From Bdellovibrionales bacterium (GTDB lineage Bacteria > Bdellovibrionota > UBA1018), in the NCBI GenBank assembly GCA_947380295.1, contig CANCQK010000022.1:1-43421 (forward strand): a stretch of DNA of 43,421 nucleotides. The letters are read 5' to 3'. The notes below the pieces were generated by a model. It ran no database searches, was not told where the DNA came from, and worked only from the letters and a program-made list of their open reading frames with translations. Shown here piece after piece: positions 25,024 to 33,671 of the stretch. The position numbers were made by a program, and so were the translations under genes. The first letter of the stretch is position 1; the number at the start of each line of letters is the position of its first letter.

Positions 25024-25689
25024 GTGAAAAGTGTGACTCCCTGGAAAATCCTATTTGAAGATCCCCACCTCATTGTTCTATCCAAACCGGCTGGACTCCT
25101 CAGTCAGGGCGAGAAGACGGGCGACGAGAACTTAGTCGATCAGCTTCGGGTTTACTTTGGGCGACATTATGTAGGCTTAGTCCACCGACTCGATCGAAAC
25201 ACCTCAGGCTTGATGGTCGTAGCGAAACGAACCAAGTCTGCTCAGCGCCTCACCGAAGCACTTCAAAGTGGAAAACTATCGCGAACTTACCTCGCTTGGG
25301 TAATTGGTAAAGTGCCTGCCCCGGTTCGCTGGGAACATCGTCTCGAAAAAAATCCCACGACCAATCGGGTATCCGTCTCCCGCTCTCCTCAAGCCAAACT
25401 AGCTATCCTTCACGCAAATCCTGTGAAATACATACGATGGCAGGGTACAGAGCTAACCTTAGTAAAATTTGAGTTAGAAACGGGGCGCTCCCATCAAATT
25501 CGCGCCCAAGCCTCCCACGAGGGATTCCCCCTCTTAGGCGACGTGAAGTATCAAAAGTCAAAAGCAGCCCCTGCGTTTACTCGTGTCGCCTTGCATTCGT
25601 TTGAAATCCAATTTCCTCACCCCATGACCCATGAAATTCTAAAATTCGAAGACGAACTGCCCCCTGATTTAGCCCACCTCATGAGCTGA
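25024..25689 (+). CDS. RluA-family RNA pseudouridine synthase
   Basis: A 221-residue enzyme isomerising uridine to pseudouridine in rRNA or tRNA. It has LFEDPHLIVLSKPAGLLSQ, the catalytic-Asp motif HRLDRNTSGLMVVAK, and the GRSHQIRAQASHEGFPLLGDVKY block. No S4 RNA-binding domain is present, so it is a short RluA-type member; the target uridine cannot be told. Three GTG codons (25018, 25024, 25033) precede the conserved part; I use 25024 because a promoter-like sequence ends at 25017. It follows the protease gene by about 60 bases. Confidence 0.88.
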   Translation: MKSVTPWKILFEDPHLIVLSKPAGLLSQGEKTGDENLVDQLRVYFGRHYVGLVHRLDRNTSGLMVVAKRTKSAQRLTEALQSGKLSRTYLAWVIGKVPAPVRWEHRLEKNPTTNRVSVSRSPQAKLAILHANPVKYIRWQGTELTLVKFELETGRSHQIRAQASHEGFPLLGDVKYQKSKAAPAFTRVALHSFEIQFPHPMTHEILKFEDELPPDLAHLMS

Positions 25690-25761
25690 ATCGCCCTGCA
25701 TCAGGATCTCGCCACGACAGCCTGCCTCGCGTTAAGTATGTCAATTGCACTGAAATGCTGA

Positions 25762-26907
25762 ATGGATCAACTTTCCGCTCCAAAAGCTGCGTTAGGAAGT
25801 GAACCCGGCGAAACCCTAGCTAACCAACTGCGACGCAAAAGCGGCGAAATCCTCGAACTCTGGGAGCTTCGCGTTCGCGAAAGCGTTCCTGCCTCGAAGG
25901 CTCTTGACCCTCTAAGCCTGAGAAACTCCATTCCTCTCATCCTGAAAGCACTCGCCAGTTCCTTAGAAAGACCTGAGGGAGCAGAAGAGGCCAAAATCGA
26001 AATGGCTCGGGCCCACGGCGAAGAACGTGCAAGCCGGCCTAAGTATTCAATCGACCAAGTGATCCTCGAGTACCGTATTTTGAGACGCACGATTTTTGAT
26101 ATTCTGACTCCAGGAGCAGAAATAGACGCCCACGCCAGAAGCTCAATCATCGACGCCATCGAAGTAGGAATCGCTGAGGCGGCTGCCGCATTTGCCAACT
26201 ATCAATATCGACTTCGAGAACAGTTTATTTCGGCCTTGGCCCATGACCTCAGAACACCCCTAACGGCGGCAACCGCCAGTGCCCAGCTCATCCTTAGACA
26301 ACCTGAAAAAGTCGATTTAACTCAGAGGCTATCTGCACGAATCGTAGATTCAATTGCGCGCACCGACCGCATGATTGAGGATCTCTTGGATTCAAACCTG
26401 GTGAGGTCGGGAGGCATACTTCCGTTAGATCTCGAGCGAAGTGACTTGCGCAACATTGTTAAAACAACCCTAGAAGAAGTCACTGCCGCACTGGGAAATC
26501 GCTTTGTCTATGAGCCAGGCGAACCCCCCATCATCGGGTACTGGGACGTTCGCTATTTAAAAAGAGCGATCGAGAACGTGCTCGTCAATGCAGTGAAATA
26601 CGGTGATCCCTTTAATCCGGTGAAGGTCTTTGTCAAAGCCACTGACATGAAGGTGTCCATTTCCATTCACAATCAAGGACATCCCATCGAAGCTCAAGAC
26701 TTAGAAACCCTATTTGACCCCTTCCAGCGGAGCAGCAAGGTACCAAAGCAAGGCAGAACGGGTTGGGGTATCGGACTTTCCCTAGTTAAAGGCGTTTGTG
26801 AAGCTCATAAGGGAGAAGTCTCAGTTCAGTCTCAAGCAGGTATCGGGACCACCTTCACTTTGACGCTCCCCTTGGACGCGCGATCCCCGATGACTCAAGC
26901 GGCTTAG
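25762..26907 (+). CDS. Soluble sensor histidine kinase with RsbRD-like N-terminal domain
   Basis: A 381-residue protein without transmembrane segments. The N-terminal 140 residues (SGEILELWELRVRE ... YSIDQVILEYRILRRTIFDIL) resemble the RsbRD N-terminal helical domain. This is followed by HisKA with phospho-His161 in ALAHDLRTPLTAA, and HATPase with N-box ENVLVNAVKYGD and G2 GWGIGLSLVKG. The usual G1 DxGxG is replaced by HNQGHPI, a variant also found in some RsbRD-type kinases. No response regulator is adjacent, so it is an orphan kinase with a cytoplasmic input. Its stop overlaps the convergent methyltransferase gene by four bases. Confidence 0.88.
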   Translation: MDQLSAPKAALGSEPGETLANQLRRKSGEILELWELRVRESVPASKALDPLSLRNSIPLILKALASSLERPEGAEEAKIEMARAHGEERASRPKYSIDQVILEYRILRRTIFDILTPGAEIDAHARSSIIDAIEVGIAEAAAAFANYQYRLREQFISALAHDLRTPLTAATASAQLILRQPEKVDLTQRLSARIVDSIARTDRMIEDLLDSNLVRSGGILPLDLERSDLRNIVKTTLEEVTAALGNRFVYEPGEPPIIGYWDVRYLKRAIENVLVNAVKYGDPFNPVKVFVKATDMKVSISIHNQGHPIEAQDLETLFDPFQRSSKVPKQGRTGWGIGLSLVKGVCEAHKGEVSVQSQAGIGTTFTLTLPLDARSPMTQAA

Positions 26908-27893
26908 CGTTCACTCACTCGCTTCAGAATCCAACCCTTGAGGTAGCGATCCGACGGTCGACCCAAGCGAGTCGGAAAAGTTTCCGGTAAGTCCATCGCA
27001 CGCAAAATCTGAAGCTCGATCTTTTTGTCTCGCGCTGCGCCGAGCAAATCGCTCTCAAACTTCTGCCAGGTGACATTAGCAGAGTTGATCGAGGTCACTA
27101 AAAATCCACCCGGTGCCAAAAGGTCCAGCGCAAGGCCATGGAGCTGAGTGAGATCTTTGGCCGTGGAAAAATTGCCTTTTTTGCCGTGAGAAAATGAGGG
27201 GGGATCTAGAATCACACAGTCAAAATGGCCATGGGACTTGCGGAGTCGAGGGAGCCATTCAAAAACATCTCCAGCAATAAACCGATAGGAATCCCCTTGG
27301 AGGCCGTTCAATTCAAAATTTTCCTGGGCCCACTGGATCGTCGGCTTAGACAAGTCCAAAGTCGTAACACTTTTTGCTTTTCCCAACGCAGCAGCCACCG
27401 AAAGGCTCCCCGTATAGGCAAATGTATTCAGGACTTTTAGTCCCTCACTGTGGGTAAGGAGCCACTGACGCAAGGGAAGGTGATCCAGAAATAAGCCAGG
27501 ATGCCGTGTCTCGCGAAGACGAATCAAAAAACTCGCCCCCCCCTCTCTCACTCGGATCGGCTCAGCGGGGGCTTCTCCCCACCAAACTTCAGCTTCAGGC
27601 GCAACGCCCTTTTGAGGACGACCTAGACCGACCACTGAGTGTGCCCCTTTTTGACGCAGAAACTCGACCAGACTCCTGCGCTGACTTTGGTCGCGCGCAG
27701 AGCTTGCTCCATTAGAGGTGACTCCAGGATGATCCCATTGGGTCACCCAATAATGATCGTTCAAGCGATCGATTGCGATGTACTGGAGATCCCCAGTACC
27801 TTCTCCAGGACCGTGAAAAATCCGGGTCGCAGACAGCTCCTTAAAAAGGCCGCGCTCGGCCCGCCATTGCCAAGCCCTCTCTAGATCAGACAT
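26904..27893 (-). CDS. Class I SAM-dependent methyltransferase, RlmI/RlmK-like (probable rRNA cytosine/guanine)
   Basis: A 329-residue enzyme with the layout of the C-terminal part of RlmI/RlmKL methyltransferases. The SAM-binding region reads LNTFAYTGSLSVAAALG, then VTTLDLSKPTIQWAQENFELNG; the catalytic-type motif is DCVILDPPSFSHGKKG, and LLAPGGFLVTSINSANV follows. No PUA domain is visible at the N-terminus. Its start overlaps the end of the upstream pseudouridine synthase by eight bases, so the two RNA-modifying enzymes form an operon. The target nucleotide is not predictable from sequence alone. Confidence 0.87.
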   Translation of the reverse strand: MSDLERAWQWRAERGLFKELSATRIFHGPGEGTGDLQYIAIDRLNDHYWVTQWDHPGVTSNGASSARDQSQRRSLVEFLRQKGAHSVVGLGRPQKGVAPEAEVWWGEAPAEPIRVREGGASFLIRLRETRHPGLFLDHLPLRQWLLTHSEGLKVLNTFAYTGSLSVAAALGKAKSVTTLDLSKPTIQWAQENFELNGLQGDSYRFIAGDVFEWLPRLRKSHGHFDCVILDPPSFSHGKKGNFSTAKDLTQLHGLALDLLAPGGFLVTSINSANVTWQKFESDLLGAARDKKIELQILRAMDLPETFPTRLGRPSDRYLKGWILKRVSER

Positions 27894-28545
27894 TTTTCAC
27901 TCCGATGCTAGCGCTCCGCATGACCTCGACCCATTTGGCAAAATCTTCGGGCAAAGGGCACTCGAATTTTTCACCGGTGGGTAACTCTAAATAGCTCGCA
28001 TGAAGAGCGACTCTCGGGATACTCATTCGAATTCCAGAAGCTGTTTGAACCTCAACTTTGCCCCCATAGCGCGGATCCCCGAAGAGCGGATACCCACTTT
28101 TAGTGAGGTGAATTCGGATTTGGTGGCGTCTGCCGGTTCGAGGAAAGGCTTTCGCCAAAAACGCCCCTTGAAATTTCTCCAACACTTCCACCTGGGTCGA
28201 AGACGCGAGTCCCTCAATCGGCTCACTCACTTTGAAAAAAGGAGCCTGCGCGTTACCCTCAGCTAAACAAAGATAAACTTTTTTCACTTTTCTTTGCCTA
28301 AACCACAAATTTCCCAGGAGGTGATCCTCAGAAGTCCGAGCAAAAAGAACCACACCGCTCGTCTCTCGATCGAGCCGGTGGACCACCCAAATATCGCCGT
28401 ATTTCTCTCGCAGCCATTCCCGCAAAACGGGGACGTCAGGGCCGGACCGGCCTGGAATGGTTAACCAACCAGCTGGCTTATCCACCACGATCCAGTGGTC
28501 AGTGAAGTGAAGAACTTTAGGTGTGAGGGTCTGATTTAAATTCAT
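27886..28545 (-). CDS. RluA-family RNA pseudouridine synthase
   Basis: A 219-residue pseudouridine synthase, the second in the window. It shows HFTDHWIVVDKPAGWLTIPG, catalytic Asp59 in HRLDRETSGVVLFAR, KKVYLCLAEG, and GRRHQIRIHLTKSGYPLFGDPRYGG. It lacks an S4 domain. It is translationally coupled to the following methyltransferase and diverges from the SRPBCC-like gene, with about 90 bases between starts. The specific RNA position is unknown. Confidence 0.9.
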   Translation of the reverse strand: MNLNQTLTPKVLHFTDHWIVVDKPAGWLTIPGRSGPDVPVLREWLREKYGDIWVVHRLDRETSGVVLFARTSEDHLLGNLWFRQRKVKKVYLCLAEGNAQAPFFKVSEPIEGLASSTQVEVLEKFQGAFLAKAFPRTGRRHQIRIHLTKSGYPLFGDPRYGGKVEVQTASGIRMSIPRVALHASYLELPTGEKFECPLPEDFAKWVEVMRSASIGVKNV

Positions 28546-28594
28546 GAGGTGTTAGGTTTTTACCATGCCGAACCAAAACCACCAAGAGCGGTTT

Positions 28595-28623
28595 TTGTAA
28601 CCAGCTTCGATGAAAATTATGTT
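28595..28623 (+). promoter_or_regulatory. Possible promoter for the SRPBCC-like gene
   Basis: TTGTAA (28595-28600), 17-bp spacer, TATGTT (28618-28623), four of six matches each. The ATG at 28636 lies 12 bases beyond the -10, with no Shine-Dalgarno. Confidence 0.35.
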
Positions 28624-28635
28624 AACCTCGGCACC

Positions 28636-29238
28636 ATGCAAAAATCGAGAAAACCTTGGCGAGTCATCAGTCTGGTGGTTTTAGGTCTGATCCTAGGCGA
28701 GGGAATTTACCTCGCTCGAACCCCTGATGAAACCCTGGTTCTCGACCGAAAGCTTCGCAGCAGACTCACTCCCGAACGGATTGACCGAAATTTGTCATCC
28801 ACCACGCGTTGGTCGCAGTGGTTTTCATCTCTGGCACAAGTCCAAGGGCCAGCAGAAGTTAAAATAGGGGCCGTGGTCACCCTGAAGATCGATCCAAAAA
28901 AAGGACCACGAAAGAGATTTGAACTCCAGGCCCAAGTTCTCGACTACGTCCCTGCCCGGCTTCTCCGATTACGAATCACTGACGACACGTCGGGCCGGCT
29001 CACCCGACTTTTTGACAACTTAGAATGGACCATTGAAATCGAACCCACGGCAAAAGGGTCCTCGATCCGCGGAATTGCCCAAGCCCATACACGGCATTGG
29101 CGTTCACGTCTTTTTGGCCGTTTGGCTGAGAAAATCTTAATGAATCAGGTTTTTTATCCCAATTTGATTCAGCTCGCAGATCGTGAGCAGCCCTACACTG
29201 TCGACGAGGCTCCTCATCAACCCGAGAGTCTCTATTAA
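28636..29238 (+). CDS. Membrane-anchored SRPBCC-like protein
   Basis: I read a 200-residue protein from ATG 28636; a frame open from 28549 would put the hydrophobic anchor inside the chain. Residues 8-23 (WRVISLVVLGLILGEG) form one membrane anchor. The rest (LTPERIDRNLSSTTRWSQWF ... LRLRITDDTSGRLTRLFDNLEWTIEIEP ... RSRLFGRLAEKIL) matches the layout of START/SRPBCC polyketide-cyclase-like domains that bind hydrophobic ligands. It is a family-level guess and the ligand is unknown. It precedes murF on the same strand by about 50 bases. Confidence 0.62.
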   Translation: MQKSRKPWRVISLVVLGLILGEGIYLARTPDETLVLDRKLRSRLTPERIDRNLSSTTRWSQWFSSLAQVQGPAEVKIGAVVTLKIDPKKGPRKRFELQAQVLDYVPARLLRLRITDDTSGRLTRLFDNLEWTIEIEPTAKGSSIRGIAQAHTRHWRSRLFGRLAEKILMNQVFYPNLIQLADREQPYTVDEAPHQPESLY

Positions 29239-29289
29239 AGTTCACTCTTTGGAATTGAGTTCGTTCGCGTCCATGCTACCCTGTGAAAG

Positions 29290-30771
29290 ATGAAACTTTC
29301 TCAATACCAGCCCCAACTCACTGCTGCTTTTGTTGCCCAATCCCTGCACCTGAGCCTTTCCAACCTAGCGGAGATTGAGTTTACTTCAGTCACAACTGAC
29401 TCAAGAAAAGTTGAGCTCGGCAGTCTCTTTATTGCAATCGAAGGCGAAAAAATGGACGGAAACGACTTTGTCGAAACCGCCGTCCATGCAGGAGCCACTG
29501 GGGTCATTTGTCGGCATGGAGTCCAAGTCCCCGTGCGCCCAGGCCTTGCAGTATTTCACGTCACAGATACCCTGACTGCCTACAGAAGATTAGCGGGTGC
29601 ATGGCGTCGGGAATTTTCGATCCCCATGATTGCGGTCGCGGGCAGCGCTGGTAAAACCACAACCAAGGAACTTCTCAGCGCTATTCTTCAAGGACGATGG
29701 AACAAAGTCCTCAAAACGCAGGGAAGTCAAAATGGTTTTGTAGGAATCCCCATGACTCTGCTCGAACTCCGCCCTCAGCACCAAGCTGCTGTGATTGAGG
29801 TGGGAATCGATGAAATCGGGGCAATGGCCCAGCATATGAAATTAGTAGCGCCGACCGCTTCTGTACTCACAGCCATCGGTCCTGAACATTTAGAAAAACT
29901 CATTGATGTACCCACTGTTGCACACGAGGAAGGAATCGCTCTCTGTCACGTCGCAAAAAATAAGGGGCTGGTTGCAATATCACTCGATGACCCGTGGATT
30001 AGGCCGCATGGACTCACTCTGAAAGATGGCCAAATCCTATCATTTACGCTCGAAAGCAACCCTCCAGCGAGTTCTCACACGCTGCAAGGCAAGCTGAGTG
30101 CAGACCAGAAAGAACTCACTTTATCCGGCGCCGGGCTCGATGGCCTCTGCCTCAAACTCCCGCTCTTGGGAAAACACAACGCGTCGAATCTCCTTGCTGC
30201 AATCGCCGTCGCTGCCGGGCTCGGGCTCACAAAAGATGAAATTCAAAAAGGCATCTCTCAATTCAAGGGGGCTGAAGGACGCTCTGAAATCAAGGACCTT
30301 CCCGGCCCCACCTCCGTTATTTGCGACTATTACAACTCTCAGCCGGCCTCAGTCCGAGCGGGACTTGAACTTCTCCAACAGTTGAGTCGAGGATCAAACG
30401 TTGCACGTTGGGCCTGCCTCGGCGACATGCTCGAACTTGGCGAAAACGAAGAACTATTTCACCGAGAAATTGCGCCTCAACTGGTTCAGCTCCGGATCGA
30501 AAACGTGCTTCTTTTTGGCCCCCGAATGCGCGCCCTTCTGGATGAACTTAAAAAATTGAATTTCTCAGGACGCCTCGAGCACTTTGAATCGCACGCTGAC
30601 CTCGCCCAGGCCCTCATTCAAGGATCAAAGCCGGGTGATACCTTTCTGATCAAGGGCTCTCGAGGCATGAGAATGGAAGAAGTTTGGAAAGTTTTCCAAG
30701 CCTATGCTATTTCTCATTGGACCAAACCTCATGAAAGCCAAAATCGTTCAACCGACTCCCGAGTCAATTAG
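29290..30771 (+). CDS. murF: UDP-N-acetylmuramoyl-tripeptide--D-alanyl-D-alanine ligase
   Basis: The cytoplasmic ATP-dependent ligase that completes the UDP-MurNAc-pentapeptide of peptidoglycan. 493 residues. Features: VTTDSRKVELGSLFIAIEGEKMDG (34-57), P-loop GSAGKTTTKE (118-127), TQGSQNGFVGIPMTLL, an IGPEHLEKL block, and GKHNASNLLAA with the C-terminal ligase domain CDYYNSQPASVRAGLELL. It stands outside any dcw cluster, which is unusual for murF. The next gene starts inside its 3' end (41-bp overlap), indicating coupled expression. Confidence 0.95.
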   Translation: MKLSQYQPQLTAAFVAQSLHLSLSNLAEIEFTSVTTDSRKVELGSLFIAIEGEKMDGNDFVETAVHAGATGVICRHGVQVPVRPGLAVFHVTDTLTAYRRLAGAWRREFSIPMIAVAGSAGKTTTKELLSAILQGRWNKVLKTQGSQNGFVGIPMTLLELRPQHQAAVIEVGIDEIGAMAQHMKLVAPTASVLTAIGPEHLEKLIDVPTVAHEEGIALCHVAKNKGLVAISLDDPWIRPHGLTLKDGQILSFTLESNPPASSHTLQGKLSADQKELTLSGAGLDGLCLKLPLLGKHNASNLLAAIAVAAGLGLTKDEIQKGISQFKGAEGRSEIKDLPGPTSVICDYYNSQPASVRAGLELLQQLSRGSNVARWACLGDMLELGENEELFHREIAPQLVQLRIENVLLFGPRMRALLDELKKLNFSGRLEHFESHADLAQALIQGSKPGDTFLIKGSRGMRMEEVWKVFQAYAISHWTKPHESQNRSTDSRVN

Positions 30772-31816
30772 CCAAGTTGCCGAAGCGCTTCGTCACGACG
30801 AAGTGGTAGGCATGCCCACTGAAACGGTCTACGGACTCGCTGGCAATGCTCGATCGCCGGTTGCTCTGGCTCGTATTTTCGAAACCAAAGAGCGCCCCAC
30901 CTTCGATCCCCTGATTGTTCATATTGGGCGGACTTCAGGGATCGATGAACTGAAAACCCTCGATCTGATCGATTTTGGAGCCCTTTCGAAAGAACGAACT
31001 CAACAACTTGAGATCTTGATCCAACAGTTTTGGCCAGGCCCACTCACACTCGTCCTCCCTAAACATTCCAGCGTGCCTGATTTGGCCACTAGCGGCCTAC
31101 CCTCGGTAGCAATTCGGATGCCCGAGCATCCCGTTGCGCTCGCTTTAATCGAGGCGGCCCAAACACCACTCGCCGCTCCAAGCGCCAACCGATTCGGAAG
31201 AATTAGCCCAACCACTGCCCAGGCCGTTCAACTAGAACTCGGCGATCGAATCCATTGGATCCTCGACGGAGGGCCGTGTCAAATTGGAGTGGAATCTACG
31301 ATTCTGAGCTTAGCGTTCCCAAACGAACTCGTCATCCTCAGACCAGGAGGCACTCCCCCTGAAAAAATCGAAGCCGCCCTGAGCACTTCGATCCGAAAAG
31401 GGTATGCATCGGCACCAAAATCGACCAAAACGCGCCCCCTCGCTCCTGGGATGCTCGAAAGCCACTACGCCCCTCGAACCCCTCTTTTCATGCTCCCCAA
31501 CCCGTTAGACGCGCTTACACCCCAGGATCGTCAATCAGTTGAGGCTGTGGTTCGGCAGTATGCCTCCGCTCAACAGCCAGTCGGATTACTCCTAATGAGT
31601 GGCAACCCGGATCATGCAAATTTAGAGCACCCCATCCGGTGTCGCACCCTCTCTCTTTCTGGCGATCTGAATGAGGCCGCAAGAAATCTATTTACGGAAC
31701 TGCGCCACCTGGACTCCATCGGTGTTCCAGTCATTTTTGCTGAACCCTGCACCCACCAAGAAGGCTTGGGTTTTGCAATTTCAGATCGACTCCGCCGAGC
31801 CAGCGCTCGCGATTAG
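30731..31816 (+). CDS. tsaC: L-threonylcarbamoyladenylate synthase (Sua5-type)
   Basis: Makes threonylcarbamoyl-AMP from threonine, bicarbonate and ATP for the t6A37 tRNA modification. A YrdC domain (1-200) shows VGMPTETVYGLAGNA, FETKERPTFDPLIVHI, FWPGPLTLVLP, PSVAIRMPEHPVA, APSANRFGRISPTTA and GVESTILSL. A C-terminal Sua5 domain begins with LAPGMLESHYAPRTPL. That makes it the long Sua5 form rather than short TsaC. I start at ATG 30731 rather than 30704, because KAKIVQP matches the usual beginning. It overlaps murF. Confidence 0.92.
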   Translation: MKAKIVQPTPESISQVAEALRHDEVVGMPTETVYGLAGNARSPVALARIFETKERPTFDPLIVHIGRTSGIDELKTLDLIDFGALSKERTQQLEILIQQFWPGPLTLVLPKHSSVPDLATSGLPSVAIRMPEHPVALALIEAAQTPLAAPSANRFGRISPTTAQAVQLELGDRIHWILDGGPCQIGVESTILSLAFPNELVILRPGGTPPEKIEAALSTSIRKGYASAPKSTKTRPLAPGMLESHYAPRTPLFMLPNPLDALTPQDRQSVEAVVRQYASAQQPVGLLLMSGNPDHANLEHPIRCRTLSLSGDLNEAARNLFTELRHLDSIGVPVIFAEPCTHQEGLGFAISDRLRRASARD

Positions 31817-31987
31817 TCCACCGCCACAGCTATTCTGCTCATTTGAACTTTTTTCAACTCTATGATAGTCAACTCTTCTCGCTGGACCCATCAAGTAACA
31901 CACCTATTTTTTAAAAAGAGATCAAGAATCCTTCGTAGAGTGATCACACTTTAATTTTTTCAATCCCTAAAAAGGCATGAGTTTATT

Positions 31988-33541
31988 TTGAAACTACAAA
32001 AAGTTAAAAAACTGTCTCCAATGGCTTCATTCTTTTTCTTAGGGTTCTGCACTCTTGCAGGGTTAACTCAACCTGCCTGGTGCCAGTGGGAAGATCTTGC
32101 GGAAAACCAGCCTCTTTTTGTTTTTAGTTCTGATGAGGTGTACCACAGACTAAACCACCTTAAACTCAGCAATGAGGAGCTAATCCAAGAAATAAACGGA
32201 ATAGCTTTAAATTACTGTCTCCAAGCAGGATTTGACGGAGTTCATCAGGTAATTGCAAGCTTTGATTATGATCTGAATAAAACTAAACACGAAGAACTCG
32301 TACACTCCCTTCAAGGCCCAGTTCACTTGAAGACCCTTCCGGACCACGCCATTTCTAATCTCCTATTTTCGCGCCTGATTTGCCACAATACCGAGATTGA
32401 CGTGATCGACAATGAATGGGTAGATATTTCAATTCCGCCTGCTTCTCAAAATATTCGACGACATCAAGCCTCACAGGAAGTGACCTTAGGTGACCTCCAT
32501 GGAAACGCTTTAAAGCTCCTGCACTTTCTTGTCCGGGAGGGCGTGTTCAGAATTTCGTCCGAGGACTATGAAGACTTCTTCCAGCTTTACCATGGTGAGT
32601 CTTTTTCTGCCGTTTCAAGTCTGGATCCAAGCAAAATTGTCCGCTTTCGGGCGATTTTAGACCGCATTCAAGTTGAACCCGTTTTCCCCAAGATTCGACT
32701 TATTGGAGATACTCTTTGCGACCGAGGTGCAAACGATTTCTTCACACTTAAAATCTTGGAAAAACTTAGTTTATCTCAAGTCCCACTCGAGATCGTGCTA
32801 TCCAATCATGATCTAGAATTTCTGAGATTTTTTTTCTTACTTCCGCTCCCTCCCCACCTACTCCCTGCTGACAAACTCCCTTTATTATTTAAGCAACTCC
32901 AACCCACTGTCAGCCCAAGCACATCACTTGAACGCCTCATTAACATCTCTGCAGTTCGACCTGAAATTTGGAATGAAGTTGGCGACATTTTTGCGAAGCA
33001 CTACTTACCTGCTTTACGAATCATCTCAGTGAGTGAAAATCTAGATCACCAAGAACTCGCTTTCTTTTCACACGCTTGGGTTGGGATTGAAGCTGTAGAG
33101 AATTTGGCACGCAGCTATGGCATTACAAATTGCGAACTCAGCCAAATTCAAGTCAGCCGTGAACAATTAAAATCCTGCGTCAAACTGATCAATCAAAGCT
33201 TCTTTAATGAACTCGTTACCCCCCCTTTCCCAAGCAACGGGATCAGACGCATTGAAAACCAAATCAAGAGTGCATATAATTACATCGATGGCGTGGGAGA
33301 ACATCATTTGCTCTCTGATTTTTCAATTTATTATACGATTTGGAATCGAGGCTCGATAAATAGTCGAAGAGACTCCCACCTACACATGCCATCCCTCCCC
33401 GAAAAAATAGAAGGCTTTTCAATTCATTATTTATTTGGACACGTTGGAGAAGACGCGAACCTAGGTCCCGGTAATTTGGACACTCACTTAGGCAAAGCTT
33501 CTGGATATTACGAAGGCTCCTATAAGATCCATCGATTTTAG
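31988..33541 (+). CDS. Exported calcineurin/PPP-like phosphoesterase, resembling Legionella-type effector phosphatases
   Basis: 517 residues with a signal peptide (basic KLQKVKKLS, hydrophobic MASFFFLGFCTLAGL, cleavage near residue 30-32). Metallophosphoesterase motifs are in order: GDLHGN (168-173), GDTLCDRG (240-247) and SNHD (272-275, where most families have GNHD), followed by later His residues (FSHAW, FGHVG) that could be ligands. Spacing and local sequence (LLHFLVREGV, ANDFFTLKILEKL, LEIVLSNHDLEFLRF) remind me of Dot/Icm effector phosphatases of Legionella and Coxiella; this is memory, not a search. The start is TTG, overlapping a four-codon upstream frame; Met12 is an alternative. Substrate may be phosphoprotein or nucleotide. 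Confidence 0.68.
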   Translation: MKLQKVKKLSPMASFFFLGFCTLAGLTQPAWCQWEDLAENQPLFVFSSDEVYHRLNHLKLSNEELIQEINGIALNYCLQAGFDGVHQVIASFDYDLNKTKHEELVHSLQGPVHLKTLPDHAISNLLFSRLICHNTEIDVIDNEWVDISIPPASQNIRRHQASQEVTLGDLHGNALKLLHFLVREGVFRISSEDYEDFFQLYHGESFSAVSSLDPSKIVRFRAILDRIQVEPVFPKIRLIGDTLCDRGANDFFTLKILEKLSLSQVPLEIVLSNHDLEFLRFFFLLPLPPHLLPADKLPLLFKQLQPTVSPSTSLERLINISAVRPEIWNEVGDIFAKHYLPALRIISVSENLDHQELAFFSHAWVGIEAVENLARSYGITNCELSQIQVSREQLKSCVKLINQSFFNELVTPPFPSNGIRRIENQIKSAYNYIDGVGEHHLLSDFSIYYTIWNRGSINSRRDSHLHMPSLPEKIEGFSIHYLFGHVGEDANLGPGNLDTHLGKASGYYEGSYKIHRF

Positions 33542-33549
33542 AACGCAGA

Positions 33550-33578
33550 CTAAAGTAGACATTTTTAGTCTACTTTAG
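33550..33578. terminator. 11-bp perfect inverted repeat after the phosphoesterase gene
   Basis: CTAAAGTAGAC (33550-33560), a seven-base loop ATTTTTA, then GTCTACTTTAG (33568-33578), starting eight bases after the phosphoesterase stop codon. The position fits transcription termination, but there is no T run after the stem, so it may act as an RNA-stabilising hairpin or protein site instead. Confidence 0.55.
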
Positions 33579-33671
33579 CATCTCAACCTAAAAACGAAAT
33601 TGCCCCCCAGCCGCCTTCTCTCGTATTGATTCTCAAATTGTGATATCCCCATCTCAATCCGAAGGAGAATC

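Noticed and set aside
33579..33671. FMN riboswitch before ribE
   Set aside because: The conserved FMN-element blocks are not present, and the region is too short for a full aptamer.
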